The notes under the pieces: generated by a model
The model's database searches: none
Told to the model about the DNA's origin: nothing
Seen by the model: only the letters and a program-made list of their open reading frames with translations
Shown here: positions 4,592 to 6,660 of the stretch, one piece after another
Layout of the letters: every line of letters starts with the position of its first letter
Position numbering within the stretch: position 1 is the stretch's first letter
Position numbers and translations under genes: made by a program
Assembly: GCA_011605715.1 (NCBI GenBank)
Contig: JAAOZO010000103.1
Span: forward strand, 1-6,660
Reading direction: 5' to 3'
DNA length: 6,660 nt
Origin: Nitrososphaerota archaeon
GTDB lineage: Archaea > Thermoproteota > EX4484-205 > JAAOZO01

Positions 4592-6070
4592 ATGAAAAAG
4601 GACTTTAGTAAAATTTCTTTTTTATCTTTATTCTTACTCTTCTCAGTTGCACCTCAACTTATTCAAGCAAGGAAGAACAACAGTCAAATGCTTACAGTTA
4701 AAAGTACTACGTTTGAAACAAACAACACAAAAATGCACAGGGGAATAAACATTGGAAATGCTTTGGAAGCACCTAACGAAGGAGACTGGGGAGTTGTAAT
4801 TAAAGACGAATACTTCAAAATAATAAGAGAAGCTGGTTTTGATACTGTAAGAATTCCAATAAGGTGGTCAAATCACGCAGGAAGTGTTCCACCCTATAAA
4901 ATAGATGACAACTTCTTTAAGAGAGTAGACTGGGTTGTTAATAAATCCTTAGAACAGGGTCTTATCACTATAATAAATATTCATCATTATGAAGAAATAA
5001 TGCAAAAACCAGAAGAGCATGAAGATCGTTTTCTAGCGCTGTGGAAACAAATTTCTGAGCATTATAGGAATTATCCAGACACACTCTACTTTGAGTTGCT
5101 TAATGAGCCAAATGGAGCATTAACAAGTGATATTTGGAACAAATTTATAGAAGAGGCGGTTAGTATCATAAGGGAAACAAACCCTACAAGGAAAATTATC
5201 ATCGGACCAGCTGATTGGAATAGCGTTTACAAACTTAAGGAACTAAAAGTTCCAGAAGGGGACAAGAATATAATAGTCACTTTTCATTTCTACACTCCTT
5301 TCGAATTTACGCATCAGGGAGCTGAGTGGGTTAGTCCTTCACCTCCTGTGGGTAAAAAATGGATAGGAAATGAAGCCGAACAAAAACAAATTACAGACGA
5401 GTTAGATATTGCTGTTCGATGGGCCACAGAGCACAACAATATTTCTCTTTTTATGGGAGAATTTGGCGCTTACAGTAAAGCTGACATGGCATCTAGAGTA
5501 AGGTGGACTTATTTTGTAGCGAGAGAAGCAGAAAAAAGAAACATTGCTTGGGCCTATTGGGAGTTCTGCTCAGGATTTGGTGCATACGATCCAGTAAAGA
5601 ATGAGTGGAGAGAAGACCTTTTAAATGCGTTAATTCCTCCTCCAAACAAGTATTACGTTTCTGTTGACACCGAACACGGTAGCATCTTAGGTTCCGGCTG
5701 GTATAATGAAGGCTCGTATGCAACAATAAAGATAAGTGAAACAAGTTTAGGATTCCTCGTTCAAGATGTTTTTGATCATTTCGAAGGTTTGGGTTCTAGA
5801 GATATCGTAATTGATGCAAGAACAGTTAAAGTTTATGTTAACGGACCAAGGATCATAAGGGCAGTATGGCGAAAAGACTACACTATGGCGTTACTTACAA
5901 CACTTGGAGTAGGCATTATATTAGGTGTAGCAATACTGCTCTACAAAATACAAAGATTTAGTTTATTGTCTGTAGACTTTAGGAATGCTACCCTTCATAG
6001 TAGTCTAGTTTTATTCTCACTACATACATTTCTACGCCTTGGTTCGTTAAAGCTAAAACAGCAACGTTAA
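4592..6070 (+). CDS. membrane-anchored GH5 endoglucanase/mannanase, Thermotoga Cel5A-like
   Basis: This is a 492-residue surface enzyme hydrolysing beta-1,4-glucan and possibly mannan by the retaining mechanism. Order: Sec signal peptide (1-26, hydrophobic 8-24, cleavage after IQA); GH5 TIM barrel (about 48-348); a beta-type module (354-430, GSGWYNEGS ... RAVWRKDYT) of the kind repeated in archaeal surface proteins; a transmembrane helix (432-451). GH5 residues are all present: Arg87 in VRIP, His131-His132 in NIHHY, acid/base Glu172 in LLNEP, His232 and Tyr234, nucleophile Glu290 in GEFG, Trp323 in AYWEF. The domain closely resembles Thermotoga maritima Cel5A (TM1751, GH5_25 as I recall), sharing GINIGNALEAPNEGDWG, PFEFTHQGAEWV and WAYWEFCSGFG, with matching spacing of catalytic residues. 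Residues 456-492 look unrelated and lie antisense to the convergent gene, suggesting a lost stop codon near residue 455. Monocistronic, with its own TATA box. Confidence 0.93.
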   Translation: MKKDFSKISFLSLFLLFSVAPQLIQARKNNSQMLTVKSTTFETNNTKMHRGINIGNALEAPNEGDWGVVIKDEYFKIIREAGFDTVRIPIRWSNHAGSVPPYKIDDNFFKRVDWVVNKSLEQGLITIINIHHYEEIMQKPEEHEDRFLALWKQISEHYRNYPDTLYFELLNEPNGALTSDIWNKFIEEAVSIIRETNPTRKIIIGPADWNSVYKLKELKVPEGDKNIIVTFHFYTPFEFTHQGAEWVSPSPPVGKKWIGNEAEQKQITDELDIAVRWATEHNNISLFMGEFGAYSKADMASRVRWTYFVAREAEKRNIAWAYWEFCSGFGAYDPVKNEWREDLLNALIPPPNKYYVSVDTEHGSILGSGWYNEGSYATIKISETSLGFLVQDVFDHFEGLGSRDIVIDARTVKVYVNGPRIIRAVWRKDYTMALLTTLGVGIILGVAILLYKIQRFSLLSVDFRNATLHSSLVLFSLHTFLRLGSLKLKQQR

Positions 6071-6475
6071 CTACATACTTTCCTTCAACATTTTCTTTCC
6101 ATATGTTCACAGTGTTTATTTTATAGTTCCTTGCTTTTTTCGATTAGATAATCCAAAGTTGAATTTAACTGTTGTAAGTTAAAGTTTGAACTTAAGTAAA
6201 AAATTTGATAAACAACGTTTGGATTAACTAAAGTTGGAGTTAGAACTTTAAAGTTTTTGTTTAGTAGGTAGCTAACTATTATCTCTGTTATGTTTACCTT
6301 TGATGTTGGAAAAGTTACGTTTCTTAAAGTTGAAAGATAAGCAAGTTCTGCAGCTAAATTTACTTCATTTGGATTGGTTACGTCTTTAACTTCATATATT
6401 CCAATTTTATCTTCGCTAGGATTATAAGCAACAACCATAGTTAAGACTGCTGTTTGAGAACTTATAGAATAATAC
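5988..6475 (-). pseudogene. unrecognised gene, 5'-truncated by a mobile element and frameshifted
   Basis: On the minus strand an open frame enters from the element boundary (PYYSISSQTAVLTMVVAYNP) and runs to TAA at 6121, giving 105 residues from the first ATG at 6438. In the next frame the protein clearly continues: KARNYKINTVNIWKENVEGK, YVVNVAVLALTNQGVEMYVV, RIKLDYYEG to TAG at 5988-5990. Removing one A from the run of six at about 6144-6149 (GAAAAAAGC) joins the two parts into about 160 residues. The 5' end, including any signal peptide or membrane anchor, is missing because the reading frame abuts the element end at 6476. The Asn/Val/Tyr-rich composition suggests an exported beta-rich protein, but I recognise no family. 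The 3' end overlaps the GH5 reading frame by 83 bases in convergent orientation. The frameshift could be decay, a sequencing slip or programmed slippage. Confidence 0.6.
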
Positions 6476-6598
6476 GGGTTCTGAGCTATGTAGTCTTAAA
6501 TAGACTTACATAGCTCTTGGGATTCACAGCCTAGGGCTCCTCTCGAGTTCATCGAAGCTCTCATCAGCCTCTTCCCTGTCAGGGTGAACCCGCTCCAA
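6476..6598 (-). mobile_element. right end of an IS200/IS605-type (TnpB-associated) element, right copy
   Basis: This is the inverted partner of 17-141 and is more intact by appearance (for example CGATGAACTCG can self-pair where the left copy has two A changes). The element boundary is at 6476, where AGAACCC meets the truncated gene. If it is a TnpB guide-RNA end, the guide would start GTATTATTCTATAAGTTC on the minus strand. The body lies to the right of the window; 6599-6660 probably still belongs to it, with CGATGAGCTGATGAAGGG resembling the degraded start of the left copy. No tnpB motif is readable in the 185 bases available. Confidence 0.6.
6483..6516 (-). repeat. terminal hairpin of the right element copy
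   Basis: Identical to 101-134 in inverse orientation: a 10-bp stem, one bulge, a 4-bp stem and an ATTTA loop, ending 7 bases inside the boundary. Confidence 0.75.
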
Positions 6599-6660
6599 CC
6601 CTTCATCAGCTCATCGAAGAGCCTCAAACTTGGAGAAAACTACAATCTGAAGGTATAGAT

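Noticed and set aside
5493..5744. 83-residue minus-strand frame
   Set aside because: Antisense to the GH5 catalytic domain region; composition has no protein-like features.

Overview
The window looks like an accessory, insertion-sequence-rich stretch of a thermophilic archaeal chromosome, most probably a Thermoproteota/Crenarchaeota-type lineage. Evidence seen: A+T-rich DNA, AGA/AGG and ATA codon use, TATA boxes about 26-37 bases upstream of start codons with no Shine-Dalgarno sequences (leaderless or nearly leaderless transcripts), T-rich stretches after genes instead of bacterial-type terminators, a class III (pilin-type) archaeal signal peptide, and a decayed archaeal-type UPF0175/DUF3368 toxin-antitoxin pair. 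The species cannot be fixed from sequence alone.

Layout. The window is bracketed by two inverted, about 92% identical copies of one non-coding end sequence (17-141 forward, 6476-6598 reverse). Each finishes in the same 34-base hairpin followed by AGAACCC. I read these as the right ends, with TnpB guide-RNA-like scaffold, of IS200/IS605-type elements whose bodies lie outside the window. Between them, from left to right: an orphan 232-residue protein on the minus strand; a largely non-coding stretch with a possible AbrB-like scrap; a 63-residue orphan with a strong TATA box; a decayed toxin-antitoxin locus (1963-2734); an intact DJ-1/PfpI-family gene (2871-3479); a small element with left end and guide-RNA-like right end but no transposase (3502-3657); a truncated type IV pilin gene; a second isolated left end (4101-4135); a 51-residue membrane protein; a large membrane-anchored GH5 glycoside hydrolase (4592-6070); and, convergent with it, an unrecognised gene that has lost its 5' end at the right-hand element and carries a frameshift.

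Function. The best-defined gene is the GH5 enzyme. Its catalytic domain is strikingly like Thermotoga maritima Cel5A, but it carries a signal peptide, a C-terminal beta-type module and a transmembrane anchor, so it should act on beta-glucan or mannan outside the cell. The PfpI-type protein is a cytoplasmic stress/glyoxalase/peptidase-type enzyme. No convincing multi-gene operon is visible; most genes have their own promoter. The overall picture is an island repeatedly hit by TnpB-type elements, with several neighbouring genes truncated, frameshifted or dead. I saw no tRNA, rRNA or CRISPR array.
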